DNA of 64,000 nt from Roseburia_C amylophila (lineage in GTDB: Bacteria > Bacillota > Clostridia > Lachnospirales > Lachnospiraceae), in contig NZ_JAOQKI010000001.1 of NCBI RefSeq assembly GCF_025567465.1, positions 1 through 64,000 on the forward strand. Reading direction: 5' to 3'. Position 1 is the stretch's first letter. Each line of letters begins with the position of its first letter. This document shows positions 17,673 through 26,828 of this stretch, in pieces. Made by a program: the position numbers and the translations under genes. The notes beneath the pieces were generated by a model. The model did not search any database and had not been told where the DNA came from. It saw only the letters and a program-made list of their open reading frames with translations.

Positions 17673-18113
17673 ATGGATTTATCCAATTTACAGCCGGCAT
17701 TAGGTTCTAAGCATAGTGATAATTTCAGAAGAGGCCGTGGTCACGGTTCAGGAAACGGTAAGACCGCTGGTAAAGGACACAAGGGACAGAAAGCTCGTTC
17801 CGGAGCTCCAAGACCAGGCTTTGAAGGTGGCCAGATGCCTTTATACAGAAGATTACCGAAGAGAGGTTTCAAATGTATTAATTCCAAGACTATCGTTGGA
17901 ATCAATGTATCTGCTCTTGAAGTATTCGACAACGATGCAGTAGTATCTGTTGAAACTTTACTGGAAAAAGGTATCGTAAAGAATCCAAGAGATGGAGTTA
18001 AGATCCTTGGAAACGGCGAACTTACTAAGAAGCTCACAGTTCAGGCTAATGCATTCAGCGCAAGTGCAAAAGAAAAAATCGAGGCTCTTGGTGGAAAAGC
18101 TGAGGTGATCTAA
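17673..18113 (+). CDS. rplO: Ribosomal protein L15
   Basis: A 146-residue L15: DLSNLQPALGSKH, RGHGSGNGKTAGKGHKGQKAR and FEGGQMPLYRRLPKRGF. The ATG at 17673 has ATAAGGAGGTGCCAGAA upstream. The stop overlaps the secY start (TAATG). Confidence 0.98.
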   Translation: MDLSNLQPALGSKHSDNFRRGRGHGSGNGKTAGKGHKGQKARSGAPRPGFEGGQMPLYRRLPKRGFKCINSKTIVGINVSALEVFDNDAVVSVETLLEKGIVKNPRDGVKILGNGELTKKLTVQANAFSASAKEKIEALGGKAEVI

Positions 18114-19429
18114 TGTTTGATACAGTTCGTAACGCATTTAAAGTAAAAGATATTAGAAATAGAATTTTATTTACCTTTTTTATGCTGATTATCATCCGAA
18201 TCGGTTCACAGTTACCGATTCCGGGTGTTGACCGGAATGTGTTTGCAGACTGGTTTGCTAATCAGAGTAGTGATGCGTTTAACTTTTTCGATGCAGTAAC
18301 AGGCGGTTCATTCTTACAGATGTCCGTCTTTGCATTGAATATCACACCATATATCACATCTTCCATCATCATGCAGCTGTTGACGATTGCAATTCCAAAG
18401 CTGGAAGAGATGCAGCGTGACGGCGAAGAAGGAAGAAAGAAAATTGCAGAGATTACACGTTATGTGACGGTTGCTCTGGCTTTAATCGAAGCAATTGCAA
18501 TGGCAATCGGATTCTCCAGAAGCGGTTATCTGACCGATAAAGGATGGCTTACGATTATTCAGGTAATTGTAACCTTGACAGCAGGTTCTGCAGTACTTAT
18601 GTGGATTGGTGAGAGAATTACGGAAAAGGGTGTTGGAAACGGTATTTCTATCGTACTTGTAATCAACATTATTTCACGAATTCCTAACGATTTTGGAACA
18701 CTGTATGAGCAGTTTGTAAAAGGAAAGATTCCTGCAAAAGCAGTTCTTGCAGTAGTAATTATCGCAGCAATCATTTTAGTAACCGTTGTCTTTGTCGTTG
18801 TCCTTCAGGCAGCTCAGAGAAAGATTCCGGTACAATATTCGAAGAAAATTCAGGGAAGAAAACAGGTAGGCGGTCAGTCTACGCATATTCCTCTGAAAGT
18901 AAATACCGGTGGAGTTATCCCGGTTATCTTCGCACAGTCTTTAATGCAGTTCCCGGTTGTTATTGCGTCTCTCTTAGGAAAGGGCAATGGAACAGGAATT
19001 GGCAGTAAGATTTTAAAGGGATTATCCCAGTCTAACTGGTGTAACCCACAGGAGCCAATCTACAGCATTGGTTTGGCTGTATATCTTGTATTGATTATTG
19101 CATTTGCATACTTCTATACATCCATTACATTCAATCCGCTGGAGATTGCGAACAACATGAAGAGACAGGGTGGATTTATCCCGGGTATCAGACCTGGAAA
19201 ACCAACCAGCGATTATCTGAATCGGATTTTAAATTACATTGTCTTTATCGGTGCGGCAGGCTTATCCATTGTTGCAGTTATTCCAATCTTTTTCAATGGA
19301 GTATTTAAGGCAAACGTATCTTTCGGTGGAACATCTATCATCATTATCGTAGGTGTTGTTATCGAGACAATTAAACAGATCGAATCCCAGATGTTAGTTC
19401 GTTACTATAAAGGATTTTTGAATGACTAA
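18113..19429 (+). CDS. secY: Preprotein translocase subunit SecY
   Basis: A 438-residue, ten-helix channel protein of the Sec translocon: FTFFMLIIIRIGSQLPIPGV at the start, ALNITPYITSSIIMQLLTIAIPKLEEMQRDGEEGRKKI (about residues 78-115), and QGGFIPGIRPGKPTSDYL in the cytoplasmic loop. Coupled to rplO by overlap. It lies in its standard place before adk. Confidence 0.98.
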   Translation: MFDTVRNAFKVKDIRNRILFTFFMLIIIRIGSQLPIPGVDRNVFADWFANQSSDAFNFFDAVTGGSFLQMSVFALNITPYITSSIIMQLLTIAIPKLEEMQRDGEEGRKKIAEITRYVTVALALIEAIAMAIGFSRSGYLTDKGWLTIIQVIVTLTAGSAVLMWIGERITEKGVGNGISIVLVINIISRIPNDFGTLYEQFVKGKIPAKAVLAVVIIAAIILVTVVFVVVLQAAQRKIPVQYSKKIQGRKQVGGQSTHIPLKVNTGGVIPVIFAQSLMQFPVVIASLLGKGNGTGIGSKILKGLSQSNWCNPQEPIYSIGLAVYLVLIIAFAYFYTSITFNPLEIANNMKRQGGFIPGIRPGKPTSDYLNRILNYIVFIGAAGLSIVAVIPIFFNGVFKANVSFGGTSIIIIVGVVIETIKQIESQMLVRYYKGFLND

Positions 19430-19546
19430 TGTGTACCAGAAGGGGGTGCTGCAAATGCAGCGTCTCCTGTGGTGCACTAAAGTTGTTTATAGAAGAAAAA
19501 GCAGATTAGCTTGCAAAGAAGAAGGTAAACAGGAGGTTTTCTTTAT

Positions 19547-20191
19547 ATGAAAATTATTATGTTAGGAGCGCCGGGTGCTGGTAAAGGTACACAGGCAAAA
19601 CAGATTGCAGATAAATATTCTATTCCACACATCTCAACAGGTGATATTTTCCGTGCAAATATCAAAAACGGAACAGAATTAGGAAAGAAAGCAAAACAGT
19701 ATATGGACCAGGGAGCTTTGGTTCCGGATGAATTAACCTGTGATCTGGTAATGGACAGAATACAGCAGGATGACTGCAAGAACGGCTTCGTACTGGACGG
19801 TTTTCCAAGAACCATTCCTCAGGCAGAAGCATTGGATGCAGCACTTGGTAAAATAAACGAGAAGATGGACTATGCAATTGATGTAGATGTTCCAGACGAA
19901 AATATCGTAAATCGTATGAGCGGCAGAAGAGCCTGCTTAAATTGTGGAGCAACCTATCATCTTATTTCCATTCCACCAAAGGTAGAAGGAATCTGTGACC
20001 GTTGTGGCAGCGAAATCGTATTGCGTGAAGATGATAAGCCAGAGACAGTTCAGAAGAGATTAAAAGTATATCATGAGCAGACACAGCCATTGATTGATTA
20101 TTATAAGAATCAGGGCATTTTAAAATCTGTAGACGGAACACAGCCGATGGATGAAGTATTCAAAGCCATCGTTACAATCTTAGGAGCGTAA
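19547..20191 (+). CDS. adk: Adenylate kinase
   Basis: A 214-residue adenylate kinase (ATP + AMP to 2 ADP). It has the P-loop GAPGAGKGTQAK, the AMP site HISTGDIFR, DGFPRT, and a zinc-type LID with two CXXC pairs (CLNCGATYH and CDRCGSEIV). AGGAGGTTTTCTTT precedes the ATG. The 117-nt gap after secY holds a GCTGC/GCAGC hairpin. Confidence 0.98.
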   Translation: MKIIMLGAPGAGKGTQAKQIADKYSIPHISTGDIFRANIKNGTELGKKAKQYMDQGALVPDELTCDLVMDRIQQDDCKNGFVLDGFPRTIPQAEALDAALGKINEKMDYAIDVDVPDENIVNRMSGRRACLNCGATYHLISIPPKVEGICDRCGSEIVLREDDKPETVQKRLKVYHEQTQPLIDYYKNQGILKSVDGTQPMDEVFKAIVTILGA

Positions 20192-20194
20192 ATA

Positions 20195-20977
20195 ATGTCG
20201 GTTACGATTAAATCAGCAGAAGAAATAGAGCTGATGCGTCAGGCAGGAAAGTATCTTGCTAAAGTACATCAGGAACTGGAACGTGCAATCAAACCTGGAA
20301 TCAGCACATGGGAGATTGATAAAATCGGAGAAGAGACCATCCGCAGCCTTGGCTGCGAACCGAATTTCCTGAATTATCAGGGCTATCCGGCATCCGTCTG
20401 TGTATCGGTCAACGACGAAGTTGTTCATGGAATTCCAAGAAAAGACCATATTATTAAGGAAGGCGATATCGTAAGCCTTGATACCGGTCTTATCTATAAG
20501 GGATATCATTCCGATGCGGCAAGAACCCATGGAGTTGGTGAAATCAGTAAAGAGGCTGCTCTTTTAATAGAAAGAACCCGGGAAAGCTTTTTCCAGGGAA
20601 TGCAGTATGCAAGAGCCGGAAGAAGGCTTTATGAAATCTCAGGAGCAATCGGAGATTATGCAGAAAGCTACGGCTACGGAGTTGTATATGATCTGGTAGG
20701 GCATGGCATTGGAACCCATCTTCATGAGGAACCGGAGATTCCGAATTTCCGTCAGTGGAGAAGAGGACTGAAGCTGAAGGCAGGAATGACATTGGCAGTT
20801 GAGCCGATGATAAATGCCGGAAGCCCGGATGTGGAATGGATGGATGATGAATGGACAGTAGTAACCTACGATGGTTCCTTATCTGCACATTATGAAAACA
20901 CCATTCTGATTACAGAAGGAAGACCGGAAATCCTTACATTGACAGAGGAGGAAAGAGAATGTATCTGGCAAGAGTAA
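20195..20977 (+). CDS. map: Methionine aminopeptidase, type I
   Basis: A 260-residue type-Ia enzyme that removes the start Met from nascent chains. Metal ligands lie in the pita-bread fold: SLDTGLIYKGYHSDAART (two Asp), GHGIGTHLHEEPEI (His) and the Glu residues of LAVEPMI and HYENTILIT. It starts 3 bases after adk, with no long SD, so it is probably coupled. Confidence 0.96.
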   Translation: MSVTIKSAEEIELMRQAGKYLAKVHQELERAIKPGISTWEIDKIGEETIRSLGCEPNFLNYQGYPASVCVSVNDEVVHGIPRKDHIIKEGDIVSLDTGLIYKGYHSDAARTHGVGEISKEAALLIERTRESFFQGMQYARAGRRLYEISGAIGDYAESYGYGVVYDLVGHGIGTHLHEEPEIPNFRQWRRGLKLKAGMTLAVEPMINAGSPDVEWMDDEWTVVTYDGSLSAHYENTILITEGRPEILTLTEEERECIWQE

Positions 20978-21225
20978 AGGCAGGTCACGACCGGAATCAG
21001 TACTATGTAGTGCAGTCACAGGATGAAAAATTCGTCTATCTTGTAAATGGAACCACAAGAACCTGTGACCGGCCGAGAAAGAAAAGCTACAAACATGTAC
21101 AGCTTGTAAAAAAGCTTCCACAGGAAGTCTTAGAAGCAGTAAATAAACCGGGGCTTACAGAAAATGCAAAAGCAGCAAAGCTGATTAAGGCTTATGGGCA
21201 ATATATATTAACCAGAAAAGATTGA
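20959..21225 (+). CDS. KOW-domain RNA-binding protein (L14e-like)
   Basis: An 88-residue basic protein overlapping the 3' end of map by 19 bases. The N-terminus (LARVKAGHDRNQYYVVQSQDEKFVYLVNG) is a KOW/SH3-like fold as in archaeal and eukaryotic L14e. The rest is basic and helical. This small gene between map and infA is usual in Clostridia; a ribosome- or rRNA-associated role is inferred from place and fold. GAGGAGGAAAGAGA precedes the ATG. Confidence 0.85.
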   Translation: MYLARVKAGHDRNQYYVVQSQDEKFVYLVNGTTRTCDRPRKKSYKHVQLVKKLPQEVLEAVNKPGLTENAKAAKLIKAYGQYILTRKD

Positions 21226-21244
21226 TTTAGCAGGAGGAAAGAAA

Positions 21245-21463
21245 ATGTCAAAGGCAGATGTAATTGAAGTAGAAGGAACAATTTTGGAAAAGCTTCCAAA
21301 CGCAATGTTTCAGGTGCAGCTTGAGAATGGCCATCAGGTACTGGCACATATCAGCGGCAAATTAAGAATGAATTTCATTCGTATCTTACCAGGTGATAAG
21401 GTTACGATTGAGATGTCTCCATATGATCTGACAAAGGGCAGAATTATCTGGAGAGATAAATAA
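21245..21463 (+). CDS. infA: Translation initiation factor IF-1
   Basis: A 72-residue S1/OB-fold protein: VIEVEGTILEKLPNAMFQVQLENGH and YDLTKGRIIWR. It blocks the A site during initiation. AGCAGGAGGAAAGAAA precedes the ATG. Confidence 0.98.
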   Translation: MSKADVIEVEGTILEKLPNAMFQVQLENGHQVLAHISGKLRMNFIRILPGDKVTIEMSPYDLTKGRIIWRDK

Positions 21464-21633
21464 GGAGAAAATTCGAGAAAAGTAGTTGATTTTTCGGATT
21501 CTCTATGCTAAAATGCTAAATGGACGCTTTTGTGAAAACAAGGGCATATTATGCTGTTTAGCAGAAAGAAAAGAGAAATACCCATGGAAACAGGTTTTCC
21601 GGGGCGCAGGCAAGTAGAAAGGAGGATTATGCT

Positions 21634-21747
21634 GTGAAGGTAAGATCATCAGTTAAACCTATTTGCGAGAAGTGCAAAGTTATCAAAAGAAAGGGAAGCA
21701 TCAGAATCATCTGTGAAAACCCTAAGCACAAACAGAGACAGGGTTAA
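21634..21747 (+). CDS. rpmJ: Ribosomal protein L36
   Basis: A 37-residue L36 with the zinc ligands of CEKCKVIKRKGSIRIICENPKH (Cys, Cys, Cys, His). GTG start after AAAGGAGGATTATGCT. The 170-nt gap after infA contains no other ORF of note. Confidence 0.97.
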   Translation: MKVRSSVKPICEKCKVIKRKGSIRIICENPKHKQRQG

Positions 21748-22009
21748 TTTCCACTTTGTTTGAAAAATTATGTGCGGCTGCAGCGCATGAGAATGTGCTG
21801 TTCATAATATAACGCGAACGCGCGTGGTCTGTTGCGCAGTCCTTACATACCGAGAGGATGCAGCAGATTGTGGCTGGGATTGCTAAGCAATCATTACTAT
21901 AGGAAGAAAAAGGTGTATGCACACATTTCAGGGCGGGAAACCGCAGCTGCATGGGTCTTTGGAATTCCTTACTATTAACAAAGAAATCTATATGGAGGTG
22001 TAAACACAC
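21748..22009 (+). other. Non-coding gap between rpmJ and rpsM
   Basis: 262 nt without a convincing ORF. It contains several short inverted repeats (for example CGCGAACGCGCG, and GATTGCTAAGCAATC near 21879-21893) and ends with TATGGAGGTG for rpsM. It is probably untranslated, folded mRNA. Confidence 0.4.
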
Positions 22010-22378
22010 ATGGCTCGTATTGCAGGTGTAGATTTACCAAGAGAAAAACGTGTTGAGATTGGTTTGACTTATATCTATGGAATCGGCAGAGTTAGTGCTG
22101 ACCGTATCCTTGCTGAGGCAAACGTTAATCCTGATACCCGTTGCAGAGACTTAACTGACGACGAGGTAAAAAGAATTAGTGCAGTAATCGATGAGACTCA
22201 GGTTGTAGAAGGTGACTTAAGACGTCAGACAGCTCTTGATATCAAGAGATTACAGGAAATCGGATGCTATCGTGGAATCCGTCATAGAAAAGGACTTCCG
22301 GTTCGTGGTCAGAAAACAAAGACCAATGCAAGAACAAGAAAAGGTCCTAAGAGAACTGTTGCAAACAAGAAGAAATAA
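22010..22378 (+). CDS. rpsM: Ribosomal protein S13
   Basis: A 122-residue S13 of the 30S head: ARIAGVDLPREKRVEIGLTYIYGIG at the start and RGIRHRKGLPVRGQKTKTNARTRKG at the end. First gene of the alpha part. Confidence 0.98.
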   Translation: MARIAGVDLPREKRVEIGLTYIYGIGRVSADRILAEANVNPDTRCRDLTDDEVKRISAVIDETQVVEGDLRRQTALDIKRLQEIGCYRGIRHRKGLPVRGQKTKTNARTRKGPKRTVANKKK

Positions 22379-22428
22379 TTCTTGGCAACTTTATAATTTT
22401 AAATTTAAGAAAGTAGGTTAGTTTAGAT

Positions 22429-22821
22429 ATGGCTAAAGTTACAAAAAAAGTGACAAAAAAGCGTGTAAGAAAAAACGTTGAACATGGACAGGCACATATT
22501 CAGGCATCCTTCAATAACACCATCGTTACATTAACAGATGCTGAAGGTAATGCATTATCATGGGCAAGTGCCGGTGGTCTTGGATTTAGAGGTTCAAAGA
22601 AATCTACTCCATATGCTGCACAGATGGCAGCAGAAACTGCTACAAAAGCAGCTCTTATACATGGATTAAAAACAGTTGATGTTATGGTTAAAGGACCAGG
22701 ATCAGGAAGAGAAGCAGCAATCCGTGCCCTTCAGGCAGCCGGACTTGAAGTTCTTTCTATTCGTGACGTAACTCCAGTTCCTCATAATGGATGTCGTCCA
22801 CCAAAACGTCGTAGAGTATAA
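22429..22821 (+). CDS. rpsK: Ribosomal protein S11
   Basis: A 130-residue S11 of the 30S platform: GQAHIQASFNNTIVTLTD, GFRGSKKSTPYAAQMAAE and the C-terminal TPVPHNGCRPPKRRRV. Confidence 0.98.
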   Translation: MAKVTKKVTKKRVRKNVEHGQAHIQASFNNTIVTLTDAEGNALSWASAGGLGFRGSKKSTPYAAQMAAETATKAALIHGLKTVDVMVKGPGSGREAAIRALQAAGLEVLSIRDVTPVPHNGCRPPKRRRV

Positions 22822-22839
22822 TTAGGAGGGATATCTAAA

Positions 22840-23433
22840 ATGGCAGTAAATAAAGTTCCTGTTCTGAAAAGATGCAGATCTCTTGGTTTAGAGCCAAGTT
22901 ATTTGGGATATGATAAAAAATCTAACAGAGAATTAAAGAGAGCGAACAAGAAGGTATCTGAGTATGGCCTTCAGCTTCGCGAAAAACAGAAAGCAAAATT
23001 CATTTACGGAGTATTAGAGAAACCATTCCGTAACTATTATGATAAAGCAGACCAGATGAAAGGTATGACAGGTACAAACCTGATGACTATCTTAGAGAGC
23101 CGTCTTGATAATGTTATCTTCCGTCTTGGATTTGCAAGAACCAGAAGAGAAGCAAGACAGATTGTTGACCACAAATTCGTTACAGTTAACGGAAAGTTAG
23201 TTAACATTCCTTCTTACCTGGTAAAAGCTGGCGATGTAATCGAAATCAAAGAGAGCCGTAAAAATTCCCAGAGAATGAAAGATGTCGTAGAAGTAGCTGG
23301 CGGCAGATTAGTTCCGGAATGGCTTGATGTTGATGCAGAGAAAATGCAGGGAACCGTAAAAGAGTTACCTTCCAGAGAAATGATTGATGTACCAGTAGAC
23401 GAGATGCTTATCGTCGAGTTGTATTCTAAATAA
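22840..23433 (+). CDS. rpsD: Ribosomal protein S4
   Basis: A 197-residue S4, a primary 16S binder, with the S4 domain (LESRLDNVIFRLGFARTRREARQ). This form lacks the N-terminal zinc cysteines (it begins PVLKRCRSLGLEP), as in many Clostridia. TTAGGAGGGATATCTAAA precedes the ATG. Confidence 0.97.
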   Translation: MAVNKVPVLKRCRSLGLEPSYLGYDKKSNRELKRANKKVSEYGLQLREKQKAKFIYGVLEKPFRNYYDKADQMKGMTGTNLMTILESRLDNVIFRLGFARTRREARQIVDHKFVTVNGKLVNIPSYLVKAGDVIEIKESRKNSQRMKDVVEVAGGRLVPEWLDVDAEKMQGTVKELPSREMIDVPVDEMLIVELYSK

Positions 23434-23492
23434 TCATAAACTAGCGGGCTGAAAGAAGAAACAAATTACCCGAAAGAAGGAGGGGCTTTGTA

Positions 23493-24455
23493 GTGTTCGA
23501 TTTTCAAAAACCAACAATTGAAATTGCTGAAATTTCTGAAGACAAAAGATATGGAAGATTCGTATGCGAACCTTTGGAAAGAGGATATGGTACAACACTT
23601 GGTAATTCTTTAAGAAGAATTATGTTGTCATCCCTGCCAGGTGCAGCAGTAAGTCAGGTTAAAATCGATGGTGTACTTCATGAGTTCAGTTCTATTCCTG
23701 GCGTAAAGGAAGATGTTACTGAAATCATTATGAACATCAAAGAGCTTGCAATCCGTAATAACAGCGCTGATGATGAGCCTAAGGTAGCTTACATTGAGTT
23801 CAGTGGTGAAGGCGTTGTTACAGCAGCAGATATTCAGGTAGATCAGGATATTCAGATCATGAATCCGGATTTAGTAATTGCACACTTAAACGGCGGTGCT
23901 GATTCCAAATTATACATGGAATTAACCATTACCAAAGGTAGAGGTTATGTCAGCGCAGATAAGAATAAAGATGCAGATTTACCAATTGGTGTAATCGCAG
24001 TAGATTCTATCTATACACCGGTAGAGCGTGTGAACTTATCCATTCAGAATACCCGTGTGGGTCAGATTACCGATTACGATAAACTGACACTTGATGTATA
24101 TACCAATGGAACACTTGCTCCAGATGAAGCAGTCAGCTTAGCTGCAAAGGTATTAAGCGAGCACTTAAGTCTTTTCATTGACCTTTCCGAGAATGCTAAG
24201 ACAGCAGAAGTCATGATTGAGAAAGAAGACAATGCGAAGGAAAAAGTTCTTGAGATGAACATTGACGAACTGGAGTTATCCGTACGTTCTTACAACTGCT
24301 TGAAGAGAGCAGGTATCAATACTGTTGAAGAACTTACAAACCGTACACCGGAAGATATGATGAAAGTTCGTAACCTTGGACGTAAGTCTTTGGAAGAAGT
24401 ATTAGCAAAATTAAAAGAATTAGGCCTTCAGCTCAATCAGGGCGACGAGGTTTAA
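23493..24455 (+). CDS. rpoA: RNA polymerase alpha subunit
   Basis: A 320-residue alpha subunit. The N-terminal dimerisation domain has ERGYGTTLGNSLRRIMLSSLPG near 27-48. The C-terminal domain has ELELSVRSYNCLKRAGINTVEEL and RNLGRKSLEEV for UP-element and activator contacts. GTG start at 23493 after GAAGGAGGGGCTTTGTA. Confidence 0.98.
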   Translation: MFDFQKPTIEIAEISEDKRYGRFVCEPLERGYGTTLGNSLRRIMLSSLPGAAVSQVKIDGVLHEFSSIPGVKEDVTEIIMNIKELAIRNNSADDEPKVAYIEFSGEGVVTAADIQVDQDIQIMNPDLVIAHLNGGADSKLYMELTITKGRGYVSADKNKDADLPIGVIAVDSIYTPVERVNLSIQNTRVGQITDYDKLTLDVYTNGTLAPDEAVSLAAKVLSEHLSLFIDLSENAKTAEVMIEKEDNAKEKVLEMNIDELELSVRSYNCLKRAGINTVEELTNRTPEDMMKVRNLGRKSLEEVLAKLKELGLQLNQGDEV

Positions 24456-24479
24456 GATAACTCAGTGCAGCAGCACCAG

Positions 24480-24557
24480 TAAGTCCGAAGAGCGTGGTGA
24501 TGTTGGTTCATGAGTGGCACAAAACAAGCATTCGGTAAGTAAGTCCGATGAGCATGG
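24480..24557 (+). repeat. Direct repeat in the rpoA-rplQ gap
   Basis: TAAGTCCGAAGAGCGTGG (24480-24497) and TAAGTCCGATGAGCATGG (24540-24557) differ at two of 18 positions and are 60 bp apart. They lie in the transcribed leader of rplQ. No function recognised. Confidence 0.6.
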
Positions 24558-24586
24558 CCGGATGTACCACAAATGGAGGAATAAAA

Positions 24587-25123
24587 ATGGCAAAGTATAG
24601 AAAATTAGGAAGAACATCTTCCCAGAGAAAAGCATTACTGAGAAATCAGGTAACAGCATTATTAAACAATGGTAAAATTGTTACCACAGAAGCAAAAGCA
24701 AAAGAAATCCGTAAAATTGCAGAAGGCCTTATTGCAATGGCAGTTCGCGAGAAAGATAACTTTGAAGAAGTTACTGTAAAAGCTAAAGTTGCAAGAAAAG
24801 ACAAAGACGGCAAGAGAGTAAAAGAAGTTGTAGATGGTAAGAAAGTTACTGTATATGACGAAGTGGAAAAAACAATCAAGAAGGATAATCCTTCCCGTCT
24901 TCATGCAAGAAGAGAGATGTTAAAAGTTCTTTATCCTGTAACTGAAGTTCCTACAGAAGCAGCAGGAAAGAAGAAAAATACAAAGAAAGTTGATTTAGTT
25001 GCAAAATTATTCGACGAAATCGCACCTAAGTATGCAGACCGTAACGGTGGTTACACAAGAATCGTAAAGATTGGTCAGCGTAAAGGTGACGGAGCTTTAG
25101 AAGTTCTTATCGAGTTAGTATAA
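24587..25123 (+). CDS. rplQ: Ribosomal protein L17
   Basis: A 178-residue L17: MAKYRKLGRTSSQRKALLRNQVTALL and the ending GGYTRIVKIGQRKGDGALEVLIEL. The long charged insertion at about 60-130 is typical of Lachnospiraceae; the E. coli protein has 127 residues. ATG at 24587 follows ATGGAGGAATAAAA. Last gene of the ribosomal cluster. Confidence 0.97.
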   Translation: MAKYRKLGRTSSQRKALLRNQVTALLNNGKIVTTEAKAKEIRKIAEGLIAMAVREKDNFEEVTVKAKVARKDKDGKRVKEVVDGKKVTVYDEVEKTIKKDNPSRLHARREMLKVLYPVTEVPTEAAGKKKNTKKVDLVAKLFDEIAPKYADRNGGYTRIVKIGQRKGDGALEVLIELV

Positions 25124-25144
25124 TTAACATCGTTTTATATGAAT

Positions 25145-25185
25145 CAAAAAAGAGTCAGGACATTCGTGTCCTGGCTCTTTTTTGA
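25145..25185 (+). terminator. Terminator of the ribosomal cluster
   Basis: AAAAAAGAGTCAGGACA and TGTCCTGGCTCTTTTTT form a near-perfect stem of 16-17 bp around a TTCG loop. The A-run upstream would also let it work in reverse. Confidence 0.92.
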
Positions 25186-25200
25186 TTGTTTACAGGAAAT

Positions 25201-25244
25201 GAGACATTTGTCAACTTGATGGAAAGAGACAATTGTATATAATG
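25201..25244 (+). promoter_or_regulatory. Promoter and two operator-like sites for the LuxR-type membrane regulator
   Basis: GAGACATTTGT (25201-25211) and GAGACAATTGT (25226-25236) share GAGACAWWTGT, whose core ACANNTGT is palindromic. The first is 4 bases upstream of TTGATG (-35), with TATAAT 16 bases further on. The second lies within the spacer. A third copy is at 26747. Confidence 0.6.
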
Positions 25245-25276
25245 AAATTAAGACAAAAGAATGGAGCAGAGAACAG

Positions 25277-26725
25277 ATGATGAGACAATTTATGAAACCA
25301 GAAAGAATTCGAATCATAGCAGTGCTGGCTATTTTCAATTATATATTTTTAGGCTCGGAGTATCTGTTTGACAATATGATACGCTATGCAACAGATTCCG
25401 CAGGAGTAGTAAGGGCACAGAACTATGTGCTGGGAATCAGCGTAATAGGATTCCTGTTATTCCCATGCATTAACCGTTATTTTAACCAGAAGATGCGGGA
25501 GATAGGTTTATATTTATTGCCGATAGCAGGAATCATCTGCATTTTCGTAATTCAGGAGCATTTGTCCTATCGAAGTATGCTTTTATCCGGATTCCTGCTT
25601 TATATTTTATATGGCATGATTGGAAGTGCTGTACATTATTATGCTGTGGTAAGCTTTTCGACAGAAAAAGGACTTGCACAAACCGTTGGATTTGGATATG
25701 CCTTTGGATTATTGCTTCAGTTTATCAGCAATAATCTGATACATAACAGCACTGTAGAGTCTGTTGCACTTTCCGTTTTTCTGGCAGCAATGGTATTGCT
25801 GGTTCGCAGACTGAGTCTGGAATGTAGCCGGGGGGTAGTAGGAGCAGAGGCTTCAGGGACAGATTCAGATACTGATATCCGGAAGAATAACAGGCGAAGC
25901 CTCAGACATCCGATGCTTGCGGCACTGCTTTTGATTTCAATAGTGGTTCTGATGACATGCATTTTTTCCAGTCTGGACAATGCAGTAACTTTAGTACATG
26001 CAGGTGGAAGTGTAGATATTGGTCAGTGGCCGAGATTATTGCTTGCGGTAAGCGGACTGTTGGCAGGAGTGCTTTTTGATATAAAAGAGCATAGATTTAT
26101 GCAGATTATGATGTACTGTGTGACACTGCTTTCAACAATGTGTGTAGTGATAATAGTCTGGGGCGGACCATTTATGGCAGGTCTTATTGTGTTCTATTTG
26201 TCCGCAGGCTTCTTTGTGGTATATTTTACCACCAGTTTTATGGACCTTTCCTATTATATGAAAGTACCGGAGTTATGGGCTGGACTTGGAAGGGCAACAA
26301 ATAATATCTGTGCCGGGATTACAGGAACTATTTCCCTGATGCTGATAGAGACCGGGGATGGTATGCGCATCAGCATCATAGCATTGATTTTATTTGCAGT
26401 TATCAGTATGCTGGTATATTTGTATATGGTACAGTTTCGTATGGATATACAGGAAGAAAATATGGCGAAAATGTTGGAAAAAGAACGTGAAAAATTTGGG
26501 GAGGATAAATTTCAGGCGTTTGTAAAGAATTATGTACTTACAAACAGGGAGCAGGATGTGTTAAGGTTATTGCTTTCTTCTGATGAAAGTGTACAGGTAA
26601 TAGCAGAGCAGCTATATATTTCAAGAGCAGCATTGTACCGTTATATGGCATCTTTAAATGAAAAGACAGAGACGAAGTCGAGAATTGGGCTTCTTCAGTT
26701 CTATTATAGCTGGAAACAGCCATAA
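25277..26725 (+). CDS. Membrane protein with C-terminal LuxR-type HTH
   Basis: A protein of 482 residues. Residues 1 to about 395 form roughly 12 hydrophobic segments with an MFS-like layout. The C-terminal 70 residues are a LuxR/GerE-type helix-turn-helix (LTNREQDVLRLLLSSDESVQ, IAEQLYISRAALYRYMASL). Such membrane-bound LuxR regulators occur in Coriobacteria and Clostridia and are thought to link a membrane signal to a neighbouring promoter; the ligand is unknown. It is flanked by GAGACAWWTGT sites at its own promoter and at that of the downstream secreted-protein genes, so it may control both. That link is inference. The start (ATGATGAGAC) has GGAGCAGAGAACAG before it. Confidence 0.8.
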   Translation: MMRQFMKPERIRIIAVLAIFNYIFLGSEYLFDNMIRYATDSAGVVRAQNYVLGISVIGFLLFPCINRYFNQKMREIGLYLLPIAGIICIFVIQEHLSYRSMLLSGFLLYILYGMIGSAVHYYAVVSFSTEKGLAQTVGFGYAFGLLLQFISNNLIHNSTVESVALSVFLAAMVLLVRRLSLECSRGVVGAEASGTDSDTDIRKNNRRSLRHPMLAALLLISIVVLMTCIFSSLDNAVTLVHAGGSVDIGQWPRLLLAVSGLLAGVLFDIKEHRFMQIMMYCVTLLSTMCVVIIVWGGPFMAGLIVFYLSAGFFVVYFTTSFMDLSYYMKVPELWAGLGRATNNICAGITGTISLMLIETGDGMRISIIALILFAVISMLVYLYMVQFRMDIQEENMAKMLEKEREKFGEDKFQAFVKNYVLTNREQDVLRLLLSSDESVQVIAEQLYISRAALYRYMASLNEKTETKSRIGLLQFYYSWKQP

Positions 26726-26746
26726 ATCGTGGAAAATCCCTAAAAT

Positions 26747-26798
26747 GAGACAAATGTAAACTTATCAAAACAGGTGGGAAAAGCGTATATTCATATAG
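26747..26798 (+). promoter_or_regulatory. Operator-like site and promoter for the secreted peptide and wall protein
   Basis: GAGACAAATGT (26747-26757) lies 4 bases upstream of TTATCA (-35), with TATATT about 18 bases further on. Site, gap and -35 position repeat the arrangement at 25201. Confidence 0.55.
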
Positions 26799-26828
26799 TA
26801 AAAGGACAGAAAAGGAAGGAGGAAAAAC

